Positions 50,503 to 60,229 are shown, counted from the first letter of the stretch. The stretch: DNA of 64,000 bases from Capnocytophaga felis (GCF_009684755.1 NZ_BLBC01000012.1:60380-124379); one strand, 5' to 3'. Translations and numbers: made by a program. The notes: a model not told the origin generated them from the sequence alone.

Positions 50503-52083
50503 ATGGCAGAAATTAAAGCCGCTGAGATTTCAGCAATTTTAAAAGAACAATTAGGAAACTTTGATGCTACGGCTTCACTGGAAGAAGTAGGGACGGTGTT
50601 GCAAGTGGGAGACGGTATTGCCCGTATCTTTGGTTTGTCAAACGCACAATACGGAGAATTGGTACAGTTTGATAATGGTTTGAGAGGCATCGTATTAAAT
50701 CTGGAAGAAGATAACGTGGGTATCACTTTGTTGGGACCCTCTACCGATATTAAAGAAGGGGATACGGTTAAGCGTACAGGGCTTATTGCATCAATAAAAG
50801 TAGGAGACGGTATCGTGGGGCGTGTGGTAGATACGCTCGGAAATCCGATAGACGGAAAAGGACCTATTGCAGGGAAGCTCTATGAAATGCCTTTGGAGCG
50901 TAAAGCACCCGGAGTTATTTTCCGTCAGCCGGTAAATGAACCTTTGCAAACGGGAATTAAATCGGTAGATGCGATGATCCCTATCGGACGCGGACAACGT
51001 GAGTTAGTTATCGGTGACCGCCAAACCGGAAAAACTACCGTTTGTATTGATACCATTTTGAATCAGAAAGAATTTTACGACGCAGGCAAACCTGTGTACT
51101 GTATATATGTGGCTATCGGGCAGAAAGCCTCTACCGTAGCGGCAATTTCAAAAACGTTGGAAGACCACGGAGCGTTGGCTTATACCACTATTGTGGCAGC
51201 AAATGCCTCTGATCCGGCACCGATGCAGGTGTATGCACCTTTTGCGGGGGCTGCTATTGGGGAGTATTTCCGTGATACGGGGCGTCCGGCTTTGATTATT
51301 TATGACGACTTGTCAAAACAAGCGGTGGCCTATCGTGAGGTGTCGTTATTGCTTAGAAGACCGCCAGGACGTGAGGCGTATCCTGGAGACGTATTCTACT
51401 TGCACTCTCGTTTGTTGGAAAGAGCTGCTAAAATAATTGCCGATGACAAAATTGCACAGGGGATGAACGACTTACCCGAGAGCATCAAGCATTTGGTAAA
51501 AGGAGGCGGTTCGCTTACGGCTTTGCCAATCATTGAAACTCAGGCGGGAGACGTTTCGGCATATATTCCAACCAACGTAATTTCAATTACTGACGGTCAG
51601 ATTTTCTTGGAGTCCGATTTGTTTAACTCTGGGGTACGTCCGGCGATTAACGTAGGTATTTCCGTATCGCGTGTGGGTGGTTCGGCACAAATTAAGTCGA
51701 TGAAAAAAGTTGCGGGGACATTGAAACTTGATCAAGCTCAATACCGCGAATTGGAGGCGTTCGCTAAGTTCGGTTCTGATTTGGACGCTGCCACAATGAA
51801 CGTTATCGAAAAAGGAAAACGTAACGTGGAGATTTTGAAACAATCGCAAAATGACCCATATACGGTTGAAAATCAAATTGCAATTATTTACGTAGGTTCT
51901 AAAAACTTGCTTCGTCAAGTACCTGTAAATAAGGTAAAAGAATTCGAAAAAGAATATTTGGAATTTTTGAATCTGCAACATCGTGATATTTTAGATGAGT
52001 TGAAAGCAGGTCAGTTTAACGACAAAATCACAGAAATTCTGGAAAAAACAGCCAAAGAAATTGCTGAGAAATACGTGAAATAG
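50503..52083 (+). CDS. atpA: F1Fo ATP synthase subunit alpha
   Basis: 526 residues. Non-catalytic nucleotide-binding subunit with Walker A GDRQTGKT, the conserved [20 protein letters not shown] segment and the family signature [18 protein letters not shown]. Followed, unusually, by a beta-barrel gene before atpG. Confidence 0.97.
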   Translation: MAEIKAAEISAILKEQLGNFDATASLEEVGTVLQVGDGIARIFGLSNAQYGELVQFDNGLRGIVLNLEEDNVGITLLGPSTDIKEGDTVKRTGLIASIKVGDGIVGRVVDTLGNPIDGKGPIAGKLYEMPLERKAPGVIFRQPVNEPLQTGIKSVDAMIPIGRGQRELVIGDRQTGKTTVCIDTILNQKEFYDAGKPVYCIYVAIGQKASTVAAISKTLEDHGALAYTTIVAANASDPAPMQVYAPFAGAAIGEYFRDTGRPALIIYDDLSKQAVAYREVSLLLRRPPGREAYPGDVFYLHSRLLERAAKIIADDKIAQGMNDLPESIKHLVKGGGSLTALPIIETQAGDVSAYIPTNVISITDGQIFLESDLFNSGVRPAINVGISVSRVGGSAQIKSMKKVAGTLKLDQAQYRELEAFAKFGSDLDAATMNVIEKGKRNVEILKQSQNDPYTVENQIAIIYVGSKNLLRQVPVNKVKEFEKEYLEFLNLQHRDILDELKAGQFNDKITEILEKTAKEIAEKYVK

Positions 52084-52101
52084 TTTTTATACAGACTGAT
52101 A

Positions 52102-52737
52102 ATGAAAAAAATAATATCTTTAATTTTCTTATTTATTAGTATTTTAACACTACAAGCCCAAAGCAAAAGTTTTGCTATTAAGGGAGGATTAGCTCAGTCT
52201 TGGTTACGAGGAAAAGAATTAAATGCAGATTCTTTCGAAAGACGTAATGGTTTCTATATTGGAGCTTTTATGGATCTTATAATAACAGAACAAAGGAATG
52301 TAACAATACAACCAGAGGTTATATTTTCAACTGAAGGAGGAACTATTGTTAAAAAGAATTCAGAAAATGATCATTCTTATGAAATAGATATACATTCGAA
52401 CGTTTTAAGAATTCCTGTTTTGGTCAAAATAATGCCACTCCCAAAATTTTCAATTGAAGGAGGGCCTCAAATAACATACAGATTTTCAGCAAAATCGCTT
52501 GATTTTTCAAATGTAAGTGTAAAATCAACTCATAACACTATGGATTTTGGTATTGATTTGGGTGCTACATATCATTTTTCAATGCCTTTTAAACCAGCTT
52601 TTTTCATACAAGTTCGTTGGACAAATAATTTTCTTAAAATGCTGGATACTTCAAAAATTGATTCAAGAATTGATTTAAGTGAAAGTAATATTTTGAGAAG
52701 TTCGATAGGACAAATAGGAGTTGGGTATAGATTTTAA
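52102..52737 (+). CDS. Outer membrane beta-barrel (PorT-like) protein inserted in the atp operon
   Basis: 211 residues with signal peptide MKKIISLIFLFISILTLQAQ and an 'outer membrane beta-barrel' (PF13568-like) fold: IKGGLAQSWLRGK, FYIGAFMDLIITEQ, ITIQPEV-like TIQPEVIFSTEGG, ending GQIGVGYRF. It sits 18 bp after atpA and 8 bp before atpG, in operon orientation and without a visible promoter or terminator. It has no known role in ATP synthase; probably a late insertion that uses operon transcription. Its sequence is more AT-rich than atpA. Confidence 0.8.
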   Translation: MKKIISLIFLFISILTLQAQSKSFAIKGGLAQSWLRGKELNADSFERRNGFYIGAFMDLIITEQRNVTIQPEVIFSTEGGTIVKKNSENDHSYEIDIHSNVLRIPVLVKIMPLPKFSIEGGPQITYRFSAKSLDFSNVSVKSTHNTMDFGIDLGATYHFSMPFKPAFFIQVRWTNNFLKMLDTSKIDSRIDLSESNILRSSIGQIGVGYRF

Positions 52738-52745
52738 AAAGAATT

Positions 52746-53603
52746 ATGGCAAATTTAAAAGAAATACGAAGCAGGATTTCATCGGTTAGTTCCACGATGC
52801 AAATTACGGGAGCGATGAAAATGGTGTCGGCAGCAAAACTCAAAAAAGCCCAAGATGCTATTTTGGCGATGAAACCCTATGCTTATAAGTTGAAACAATT
52901 GCTGGAACAATTGAGTTCGGCTTTGGGAAATGAAAGCGTTTATAATGAACGTTCTGAGGGAGCGAAAAATGTGCTTATAGTTCCAATTACTTCGAACAGA
53001 GGTTTGTGCGGAGCATTCAATTCCAATATTATCAAGAAAGTGGTAGAACTTGAAACTGAAGTGTACAAAAATCTGAATGTACGGTTTTACACTATCGGTA
53101 AAAAAGGAAATGATGTTTTGAAAAAAACAGAAAAAATATACAAGCACGAAACACATATTTTTGATAATCTGAATTTTGCAGCTGTCTCTGAGTTGGCTTC
53201 GGAGTTGATGGAGTTGTACGCTTCGGGTCAATTTGACAAAATTGTATTGGTTTACAATAGTTTTAAAAATGCAGCAACTCAGATTGTTACGGAAGAAACA
53301 TTTTTGCCGATTCAATCAGTAGAAACAGATAAGGAACAATCATCGGTAGATTATCTTTATGAACCTTCTAAAGAAGAAATCGTAAAGGAACTTATTCCGC
53401 GTTCGTTAAAAATACAGATTTTCAAAGCCTTGCGTGATTCGGTTGCGTCTGAACACGGAGCACGAATGACGGCGATGCATAAGGCAACGGATAATGCGAA
53501 CGAACTCAGAAGTCAGCTTAAGCTAACCTATAACAAAGCACGTCAGGCAGCCATTACAGGCGAAATTCTGGAGATTGTAGGAGGAGCAGAGGCTTTGAGT
53601 TAA
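52746..53603 (+). CDS. atpG: F1Fo ATP synthase subunit gamma
   Basis: 285 residues, the central rotor. Both ends of the coiled coil are conserved: ISSVSSTMQITGAMKMVSAAKL at the N-terminus and TYNKARQAAITGEILEIVGGAEAL at the C-terminus. It ends the cluster: atpD (beta) and atpC (epsilon) are not here and must lie elsewhere, as in many Bacteroidota. Confidence 0.96.
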   Translation: MANLKEIRSRISSVSSTMQITGAMKMVSAAKLKKAQDAILAMKPYAYKLKQLLEQLSSALGNESVYNERSEGAKNVLIVPITSNRGLCGAFNSNIIKKVVELETEVYKNLNVRFYTIGKKGNDVLKKTEKIYKHETHIFDNLNFAAVSELASELMELYASGQFDKIVLVYNSFKNAATQIVTEETFLPIQSVETDKEQSSVDYLYEPSKEEIVKELIPRSLKIQIFKALRDSVASEHGARMTAMHKATDNANELRSQLKLTYNKARQAAITGEILEIVGGAEALS

Positions 53604-53650
53604 TTTTAAGAGCGGTTGAAATAGTTTATTTGTTTAAAATTTATATTAAG

Positions 53651-53690
53651 AAAAGGGAGTATTTATTAAATATTCCCTTTTTTTATAAAG
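53651..53690 (+). terminator. Terminator of the atp operon
   Basis: Arms 53651-53665 and 53667-53681 (15 bp, one G-U pair; the innermost pairs must open), followed by T-rich sequence. Confidence 0.75.
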
Positions 53691-53827
53691 TAAAAATGCC
53701 TATAATCATTAACTAAGAATTTCATTAATGATTACAATTTTTATTAGTTTAGTTACTTGGAGTAAATTAATTTTGAAAACATTAACAAAGCTTTGGGTTT
53801 CTCTTTCCTTTTTTCACTTTTTTTGTC

Positions 53828-53835
53828 TAACTTTG
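53828..53835 (+). promoter_or_regulatory. -7 promoter box for purL
   Basis: TAACTTTG (TAnnTTTG), 20 bp before the purL ATG at 53856. Confidence 0.5.
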
Positions 53836-53855
53836 TCGCTTAAATCCATAAATCA

Positions 53856-56800
53856 ATGATACACTTCTTTAAAAATCCGAAGCAAAATTTATATGCGGTG
53901 CAAACCACCGAAAACTTGTCTGAGCAAACAATTTCTAAACTAAATTGGCTTTTTGGTGGAGCTGAAAAAATTGACCAACAGGCACTTAACGGATTCTTTG
54001 TGGGGCCTCGTGCAGCGATGATTACTCCGTGGAGTACCAATGCGGTTGAAATTACGCAAAATATGGATATTCAAGGAATTGTTCGTATTGAAGAATTTTC
54101 AGAGGTAAATGAAGATTTCACGGATTTTGACCCGATGCTCTTCCAAAAATATAACGGACTACATCAATCTATTTTTACCATAAATATTACACCAGAACCT
54201 GTTCTGGAAATTGATGATATAGAAGCTTATAATCAGAAAGAGGGATTAGCTTTAAGTTCGGAAGAAGTAACATATTTACAAAATCTATCTAAAAAATTGG
54301 GTAGAAAACTTACTGATTCTGAGGTTTTTGGTTTTTCTCAAATTAATTCGGAACACTGTCGCCATAAGATTTTTAACGGAACTTTTATCATTGATGGAGA
54401 AGAGAAACCAAGCTCACTCTTTAAACTTATCAAGAAAACTTCTGAAACAAATCCCAACGAAATTGTATCTGCTTACAAAGATAATGTTGCTTTTATTCAA
54501 GGTCCTGTGGTAGAGCAATTTGCTCCAAAAACTTCGGACAAGCCTGACTTTTTTGAAACTAAGAAATTTGAATCTGTTATTTCGCTCAAAGCAGAAACAC
54601 ATAATTTTCCGACAACGGTTGAGCCTTTCAACGGAGCTGCTACGGGTTCAGGAGGTGAAATTCGCGACCGATTGGCAGGCGGACAAGGTTCGTTACCGCT
54701 CGCAGGAACAGCCGTTTATATGACGTCTTATTCTCGTTTGGAAGAAAATCGCCCTTGGGAAAAAGCAATGGACGAACGCAAGTGGCTGTATCAAACCCCG
54801 ATGGATATTCTTATCAAAGCTTCAAACGGGGCTTCCGATTTTGGAAATAAATTCGGACAACCACTCATCGCGGGTTCTCTCTTAACCTTTGAACACGAGG
54901 AAACACCCATCTCCTTCGGAGAGGAGAAGGGGGTGAGGCTTGGATTCGATAAAGTAATTATGTTAGCCGGTGGTGTGGGTTATGGAAAGAAATCACAAGC
55001 CATAAAACATCAGCCCAAAGAAGGGGATAAAATTGTAATTTTGGGTGGCGAAAATTACCGAATCGGTATGGGTGGAGCTGCTGTTTCAAGTGCTGATACG
55101 GGAGCATTTGGTTCTGGAATTGAACTAAATGCGATTCAGCGTTCCAATCCTGAAATGCAAAAACGGGCAGCAAATGCCATTAGAGCGATGGTAGAAGCTG
55201 ACGAAAATCCGATTGTTTCCATTCACGACCACGGAGCTGGTGGGCATTTGAACTGCCTTTCGGAACTTATTGAAGAAACGGGAGGAAAAATTGATTTAGA
55301 CAAACTTCCTGTGGGCGACCCAACGCTTTCCGATAAGGAAATTATTGGGAATGAATCACAAGAGCGAATGGGTTTAGTCATTGGAAAACAACATATTGAA
55401 AAATTAAAAACCATATCCGAGCGTGAACGAAGCCCAATGTATGAGGTGGGAGAGGTTACTTCGGACAAGCGTTTTTCAATTGTTTCTGAGAAGAAAAACA
55501 CTAAACCGCTGGATTTGCATCTTTCAGATATGTTCGGAAGTTCGCCTAAAACCATTATGGAAGATACTTCTGTATCAATTACTTATCAGGATTTGACATA
55601 TTATCAAAGCAATATAAAATCATATTTGGAGCAAGTGCTACAACTCGAAGCCGTGGCTTGTAAAGATTGGCTCACAAACAAGGTTGACCGATGCGTGGGC
55701 GGACGTGTAGCCAAGCAGCAATGTGTCGGGTCTTTGCAATTACCACTTAATAATGTGGGAGTTATGGCTCTTGATTATCAAGGAAAAGAGGGGATTGCAA
55801 CAACCATAGGGCATTCGCCACTAACGGCACTTATCGACCCTGTGGCAGGAAGTAAAAACGCTGTGGCAGAAGCTCTTTCCAACATTGTTTGGGCTCCGCT
55901 AAAAAATGGAATTAAAGGTGTTTCACTTTCAGCTAATTGGATGTGGGCTTGTAAAAATAAAGGAGAAGATGCCCGCCTGTACGAAGCTGTAAAAGGATGT
56001 TCGGATTTTGCTATTGAATTGGGAATCAATATTCCAACGGGAAAAGATTCACTTTCAATGAAGCAGAAATATCCTAACGGAGATGTAATTGCTCCCGGAA
56101 CGGTAATCATCTCATCTGTTGCAAATTGCACCGATATTACCAAAGTGGTAGAACCTGTTTTGAAGCGAAACGGCGGAAATATTTACTACATCAATCTTTC
56201 CCAAGATGAATTTAAATTAGGAGGTTCATCGTTTGCTCAAATTTTAAACAAAATCGGGAATGAAGCTCCAACCATCAAAAATGCTGAATATTTTAAAAAG
56301 GCGTTTAATGCAATTCAACATCTTGTAAATCAAGGTCAAATACAAGCAGGACACGATGTCGGAAGTGGAGGGCTGATTACTACTTTGTTAGAAATGTGTT
56401 TTGCTGAAAATGATTTGGGAGCTGATTTTGATTTTTCGGCTTTAAAAGAGGAAGATACGGTAAAATTATTATTTAACGAAAATATTGGTATTGTTTTTCA
56501 GGCAAATACAGAAGCAGAAAATTATCTGAAATCAGAAGGAATTGAGGTTTTCAAAATTGGAATGGTAACAAATTCTGATGTATTGAATGTTAAGAATTTT
56601 GATAAAGAAGTATCGTTTAATATTTCGGAATTACGTGATATTTGGTATTTAACATCTTATTTATTGGATAAAAAACAAACCAAAAACGATAGAGCAACGG
56701 AAAGATATCAAAATTACTCGGAACAACCTTTAAATTTTGTATTTCCGAAGCATTTTACGGGCGAAAAACCTGTACTTCCGAGCGGAAAACGCCCGAAAGC

Positions 56801-57551
56801 GGCTGTTATTCGTGAAAAAGGAAGCAATTCGGAGCGAGAAATGGCAAATGCAATGTATTTGGCAGGCTTCGATGTGAAAGATGTGCATATGACCGACCTT
56901 ATTTCGGGAAGAGAAACGTTGGAAGATGTGCAATTCATCGGGGCTGTGGGCGGATTTTCAAATTCGGACGTATTGGGAAGTGCCAAAGGTTGGGCAGGAG
57001 CTTTCCTCTATAATGAAAAAGCAAAAACAGCTTTGGAAAATTTCTTCAAAAGAGAAGATACACTTTCGGTGGGAATTTGTAATGGTTGTCAGTTGTTTAT
57101 GGAGTTGGAAGTGATTAATCCCGAACACAAAACACACGGAAAAATGATTCACAATGATAGCGGTAAGCACGAAAGTGGATTTACTTCGGTAACCATTGAG
57201 AAGAATAATTCTGTGATGCTTTCTTCGTTGGAAGGAACAACATTAGGTGTTTGGATTTCGCACGGAGAAGGAAAATTCAGCTTGCCAATGGCTGAAAATG
57301 AGTATAATATTGTGGCAAAATACGCTTACGAAGGCTATCCAGCTAATCCTAATGGTTCGGACTATAATACGGCAATGCTTTGCGACAAATCGGGACGCCA
57401 TTTGGTAACGATGCCACATATTGAACGTTCTGTTTTTCAGTGGAATTGGGCGAATTATCCCGAAGGTCGCCACGATGAGGTTTCACCTTGGATAGAGGCT
57501 TTTGTAAATGCACGAAAGTGGATTGAGGAGAAAAACAAGGGAAATAGTTAA
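53856..57551 (+). CDS. purL: Phosphoribosylformylglycinamidine synthase, large single-chain form
   Basis: 1231 residues, the long PurL that fuses the synthase and glutaminase found as PurL/PurQ/PurS in many bacteria. N-terminal PurS-like and linker domains, the first AIRS part with SEHCRHKIFNG and SLKAETHNFPTTVEPFNGAATG, a second AIRS half (NWMWACKNKGED, GKDSLSMKQ), and a C-terminal class I amidotransferase with the nucleophile Cys in VGICNGCQLF. De novo purine synthesis. Stands alone. Confidence 0.97.
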   Translation: MIHFFKNPKQNLYAVQTTENLSEQTISKLNWLFGGAEKIDQQALNGFFVGPRAAMITPWSTNAVEITQNMDIQGIVRIEEFSEVNEDFTDFDPMLFQKYNGLHQSIFTINITPEPVLEIDDIEAYNQKEGLALSSEEVTYLQNLSKKLGRKLTDSEVFGFSQINSEHCRHKIFNGTFIIDGEEKPSSLFKLIKKTSETNPNEIVSAYKDNVAFIQGPVVEQFAPKTSDKPDFFETKKFESVISLKAETHNFPTTVEPFNGAATGSGGEIRDRLAGGQGSLPLAGTAVYMTSYSRLEENRPWEKAMDERKWLYQTPMDILIKASNGASDFGNKFGQPLIAGSLLTFEHEETPISFGEEKGVRLGFDKVIMLAGGVGYGKKSQAIKHQPKEGDKIVILGGENYRIGMGGAAVSSADTGAFGSGIELNAIQRSNPEMQKRAANAIRAMVEADENPIVSIHDHGAGGHLNCLSELIEETGGKIDLDKLPVGDPTLSDKEIIGNESQERMGLVIGKQHIEKLKTISERERSPMYEVGEVTSDKRFSIVSEKKNTKPLDLHLSDMFGSSPKTIMEDTSVSITYQDLTYYQSNIKSYLEQVLQLEAVACKDWLTNKVDRCVGGRVAKQQCVGSLQLPLNNVGVMALDYQGKEGIATTIGHSPLTALIDPVAGSKNAVAEALSNIVWAPLKNGIKGVSLSANWMWACKNKGEDARLYEAVKGCSDFAIELGINIPTGKDSLSMKQKYPNGDVIAPGTVIISSVANCTDITKVVEPVLKRNGGNIYYINLSQDEFKLGGSSFAQILNKIGNEAPTIKNAEYFKKAFNAIQHLVNQGQIQAGHDVGSGGLITTLLEMCFAENDLGADFDFSALKEEDTVKLLFNENIGIVFQANTEAENYLKSEGIEVFKIGMVTNSDVLNVKNFDKEVSFNISELRDIWYLTSYLLDKKQTKNDRATERYQNYSEQPLNFVFPKHFTGEKPVLPSGKRPKAAVIREKGSNSEREMANAMYLAGFDVKDVHMTDLISGRETLEDVQFIGAVGGFSNSDVLGSAKGWAGAFLYNEKAKTALENFFKREDTLSVGICNGCQLFMELEVINPEHKTHGKMIHNDSGKHESGFTSVTIEKNNSVMLSSLEGTTLGVWISHGEGKFSLPMAENEYNIVAKYAYEGYPANPNGSDYNTAMLCDKSGRHLVTMPHIERSVFQWNWANYPEGRHDEVSPWIEAFVNARKWIEEKNKGNS

Positions 57552-57728
57552 AAATTCGATTATTTAGAGGTTGTTTTTCTTGTTTGGATGGATAAACGAT
57601 AAAATTTTAACAAATAACTTATTAAAATATCCGTTAAAATTTGTGGTTTTAATTCCTTAATTTTATCCAAAAAGAATGGAAAAAACAAAAGTTTGGTAAT
57701 AATTTTTTGTTAAAGTAGGGGGAAGGCA

Positions 57729-57757
57729 TTGTATTATGAAAATTATTCGTACCTTTG
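57729..57757 (+). promoter_or_regulatory. Promoter of the candidate small RNA
   Basis: TTG at 57729-57731, 18-bp spacer, TACCTTTG at 57750-57757. No open frame follows at the expected distance. Confidence 0.68.
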
Positions 57758-57763
57758 CAGTGC

Positions 57764-57867
57764 AATGAGGGTGGTAGCTCATTGTAAAACTTCAAATAAT
57801 AGTTTTCATAATTTAAAGTTTTGGTTGGTTAATGGAAAAGTCCGATAGTTTTATCGGGCTTTTTTTA
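57764..57867 (+). ncRNA. Candidate small RNA (or terminated leader) between purL and the DUF3108 gene
   Basis: About 104 nt from the predicted start to the T run. Three hairpins can be drawn: CAATGAG with CTCATTG around 57763-57785, an AAAACTT / AAGTTTT stem around 57786-57822, and the terminator. There is no ATG-led frame of useful length. The transcript ends before the promoter of the next gene, so it looks like an independent RNA; a constitutively terminated leader is the alternative. Not matched to a named family; the Flavobacteria 'Flavo-1' motif would be one to test. Confidence 0.5.
57836..57867 (+). terminator. Intrinsic terminator of the candidate small RNA
   Basis: 12-bp stem built on AAGTCCGATA / TATCGGGCTT (one G-U pair), 4-nt loop GTTT, followed by seven T. 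Confidence 0.85.
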
Positions 57868-57870
57868 TTT

Positions 57871-57889
57871 TAAGAATATAATATTCTTA
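57871..57889. promoter_or_regulatory. Perfect palindrome touching the -7 box of the DUF3108 gene
   Basis: TAAGAATAT-A-ATATTCTTA: 9-bp arms around one base, its right arm overlapping the first bases of the TATATTTG box at 57888-57895. Geometry fits an operator for a dimeric regulator. Confidence 0.45.
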
Positions 57890-57895
57890 TATTTG
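57888..57895 (+). promoter_or_regulatory. -7 promoter box for the DUF3108 gene
   Basis: TATATTTG (TAnnTTTG), 51 bp before the ATG at 57947. Confidence 0.5.
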
Positions 57896-57946
57896 GCATA
57901 ATGCTTGCATTGCCATAAATTGAATAGTAATAAATCGGATAAGTAT

Positions 57947-58729
57947 ATGAAACAAATAATGACTTTTTTCTTCTTCTTCTTCTTGACTTTTGTTTGTAAT
58001 ATGCAAGGTCAAGAGTTGCCTTTTAAAGGGGGAGAATGGTTGAAATTCAAGGTAAAATATGGAATATTTAATACGAGTGAAGCTACTTTACATCTAAAAG
58101 AAGTGGATTATGGGGGAGAAAGAGTGTTTCACGCAGTGGGGAAAGGTTCTACAACGGGGTTGGCCCGGGTATTTTTTAAGGTAGATGACACTTACGAAAG
58201 CTATTTTGGGATAAAAGATGACGCTCCTCGCCATTTTGTACGAGATATTTATGAAGGAGGGTACACCAAACATTTGAAAATGTATTTCAATCACAACACC
58301 CAAAAGGCAAAAATTGATAACATTGAAACAGGTGCTTCCACAGAAATTGCAGTGCCTATGGGGATTCAGGATGTGATTTCTGGATTTTATTCCCTTCGTC
58401 ATCGCCCTGAAATAGAAAGCATTCAGAAAGGGCAAGAAGTGGAAATGGATATGATTTTTGATGATGATGAAATATTCAAATTCAAATTGAGGTACTTAGG
58501 AAAAGAGAGAATTAAAACCAAATTCGGTTCTGTCAATACGATGATTTTTAGACCTTTGGTGCAAGATGGGCGTGTTTTTAAAGAACAGGAAAGTTTAACT
58601 CTCTGGATTACAGATGATAAAAATAAAATTCCTGTTAGGGTAAAAGCAAGCCTTCGAGTGGGTTCATTGGTTGCCGATTTGGATGGATTTAATGGTTTGA
58701 AATATCCTACAGAACTTAAAAATAATTAG
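57947..58729 (+). CDS. Exported DUF3108 protein
   Basis: 260 residues from the ATG at 57947 (MKQIMTFFFFFFLTFVCNMQGQ, a signal peptide); the open frame reaches back to a TTG at 57905, which is only 10 bp after the -7 box and not a likely start. The body, with GGEWLKFKVKYGIFNTSEATLHL, ARVFFKVDDTYESYFG and LTLWITDDKNKIPVRVKASLRVGSL, is the DUF3108 fold, related to periplasmic lipid-binding beta-sandwiches. Function unknown. It is followed by an M23 peptidase gene on the same strand. Confidence 0.83.
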   Translation: MKQIMTFFFFFFLTFVCNMQGQELPFKGGEWLKFKVKYGIFNTSEATLHLKEVDYGGERVFHAVGKGSTTGLARVFFKVDDTYESYFGIKDDAPRHFVRDIYEGGYTKHLKMYFNHNTQKAKIDNIETGASTEIAVPMGIQDVISGFYSLRHRPEIESIQKGQEVEMDMIFDDDEIFKFKLRYLGKERIKTKFGSVNTMIFRPLVQDGRVFKEQESLTLWITDDKNKIPVRVKASLRVGSLVADLDGFNGLKYPTELKNN

Positions 58730-58888
58730 TAAATGATTTAAAATCAAGTGTGAAGATGTAAAAATATGTCAAAACACTTGATTTTATCATTTTTTATTCC
58801 GATTTTTGACGGATTTTAGCTTTGAAATGTAATAGTGAGTAATCTTATAAAGAATTAAGATTGCTTGTGGAATTAAAATATTGAAAAA

Positions 58889-60229
58889 ATGTTATTGAAA
58901 GAAGATTTTAAAAAAGGTATCTTTTTCCTTTTGGCGACGCCTTTTTTCTGGAGTTGCGACGGATTAATAACAAAACTAAAAGAGGAGAAAAAGGAGGAAA
59001 AAGAGAAAATAGTTGTTGTTGAAGAACCCAAAAAAGAGCCTGTTTTTGAATTTGGCTTTAATTTAGATGAATACAGTATTGTTAAAGATACGGTAAAATC
59101 AGGGGATACTTTTGGTAAGATATTGGCTTCCAATAATGTAGGGGCTTCTGAAATTCACGAAATTTCTACCAAAATGAAGGAAGTGCTTGATTCCAGAATG
59201 TTGAGAGCCGGTAAGGCTTATGCTCTGCTTTTCGATAAGAAGAATCCTTCAAAACCACATAGTTTCGTATATCAGCCTTCACTTACAGAGTACGTGGTTG
59301 TAAAGATGTCCGATTCCATTTATGCTTACAGCGAGAAACGCAAGATAACGATTGTTGAGCGAGAAAAGGCAGGTTTCATTAAAAATAGCTTAATTGAATC
59401 GGCATTGGATGTGGGAATGAGTTACAATGTGGCGTTCAACCTTTCTCAAATTTTTGATTATACGATTGACTTTTTTCATTTGCAGGAAGGCGACAATTTT
59501 AAAATTATATATGAAGAACGTTATGTAGATGATACCATTTACGCAGGCGTAGCTAATGTGAAAGCAGCTTATTTTGAACATAAAGGAAAGCCGTATTATG
59601 CATTTAATTATGTAACAGATTCTGTTTCAGGTAAAAAAGGATTTTACGATGAAAAAGGAAATACGATGAAGCGAATGTTTCTGAAGGCTCCTTTGGAAAT
59701 ATTTCGAATAACTTCCCGATTTGGAATGCGTTATCATCCTGTGTTACATCGTATGAAAAATCACTTCGGAACGGATTATGCGGCACCTCACGGAACACCT
59801 ATTCGGGCTACGGCAGCAGGAACGGTCATAGAAGCCGGATATAACGGAGGGAATGGTAATTATGTGAAAATCAAGCATAATGCAACCTATACGACACAAT
59901 ATTTGCATATGTCCAAAATTTTGGTGAAAAAAGGACAACACGTTCCACAAGGTCATATAATTGGTAAAGTTGGGAGTACAGGACTTGCCACTGGACCTCA
60001 CGTTTGTTATCGTTTTTGGAAAAATGGCAAACAAGTTGATCCTTTGAAAGAAAAAATGCCTGAGTCCATCCCGATTGATGAGAAATTGAAAGAGAGATAT
60101 TTGCAAGATATTGCTTCGGTAAAACAGCAGTTAGACGCCCTGAAAGCAGTTCCGATTGAGGAAGAAACTCAAGAGAAAGAGAACGATATGGATTTAAGTG
60201 TTGAAGAGCAGACACTTTCACAGTTGTAA
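58889..60229 (+). CDS. M23 family metallopeptidase, lipoprotein-like, with altered HxH motif
   Basis: 446 residues. Possible lipoprotein signal with Cys23 (ATPFFWSCDG), a Lys/Glu-rich linker (30-50), LysM/OapA-like and double-psi parts (about 64-245), then the peptidase domain. Zinc ligands His292 and Asp296 are in NHFGTDYAAPHGTPI; His340 is in YLHMS; the usual His-x-His is GPHVCYRFW, so Cys373 replaces the second His, which normally binds zinc. To my recollection this Cys occurs in other Bacteroidota members of this subfamily. Likely a periplasmic peptidoglycan DD-endopeptidase. C-terminal tail acidic. Confidence 0.88.
   Translation: MLLKEDFKKGIFFLLATPFFWSCDGLITKLKEEKKEEKEKIVVVEEPKKEPVFEFGFNLDEYSIVKDTVKSGDTFGKILASNNVGASEIHEISTKMKEVLDSRMLRAGKAYALLFDKKNPSKPHSFVYQPSLTEYVVVKMSDSIYAYSEKRKITIVEREKAGFIKNSLIESALDVGMSYNVAFNLSQIFDYTIDFFHLQEGDNFKIIYEERYVDDTIYAGVANVKAAYFEHKGKPYYAFNYVTDSVSGKKGFYDEKGNTMKRMFLKAPLEIFRITSRFGMRYHPVLHRMKNHFGTDYAAPHGTPIRATAAGTVIEAGYNGGNGNYVKIKHNATYTTQYLHMSKILVKKGQHVPQGHIIGKVGSTGLATGPHVCYRFWKNGKQVDPLKEKMPESIPIDEKLKERYLQDIASVKQQLDALKAVPIEEETQEKENDMDLSVEEQTLSQL

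Larger units (their letters stand above)
57552..57946. other. 395-bp intergenic region holding a candidate small RNA and a promoter
   Basis: After about 180 bp of featureless AT-rich sequence come a full promoter, a structured ~100-nt segment with terminator, a palindrome and a second -7 box before the DUF3108 gene; these are listed separately. Confidence 0.7.
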
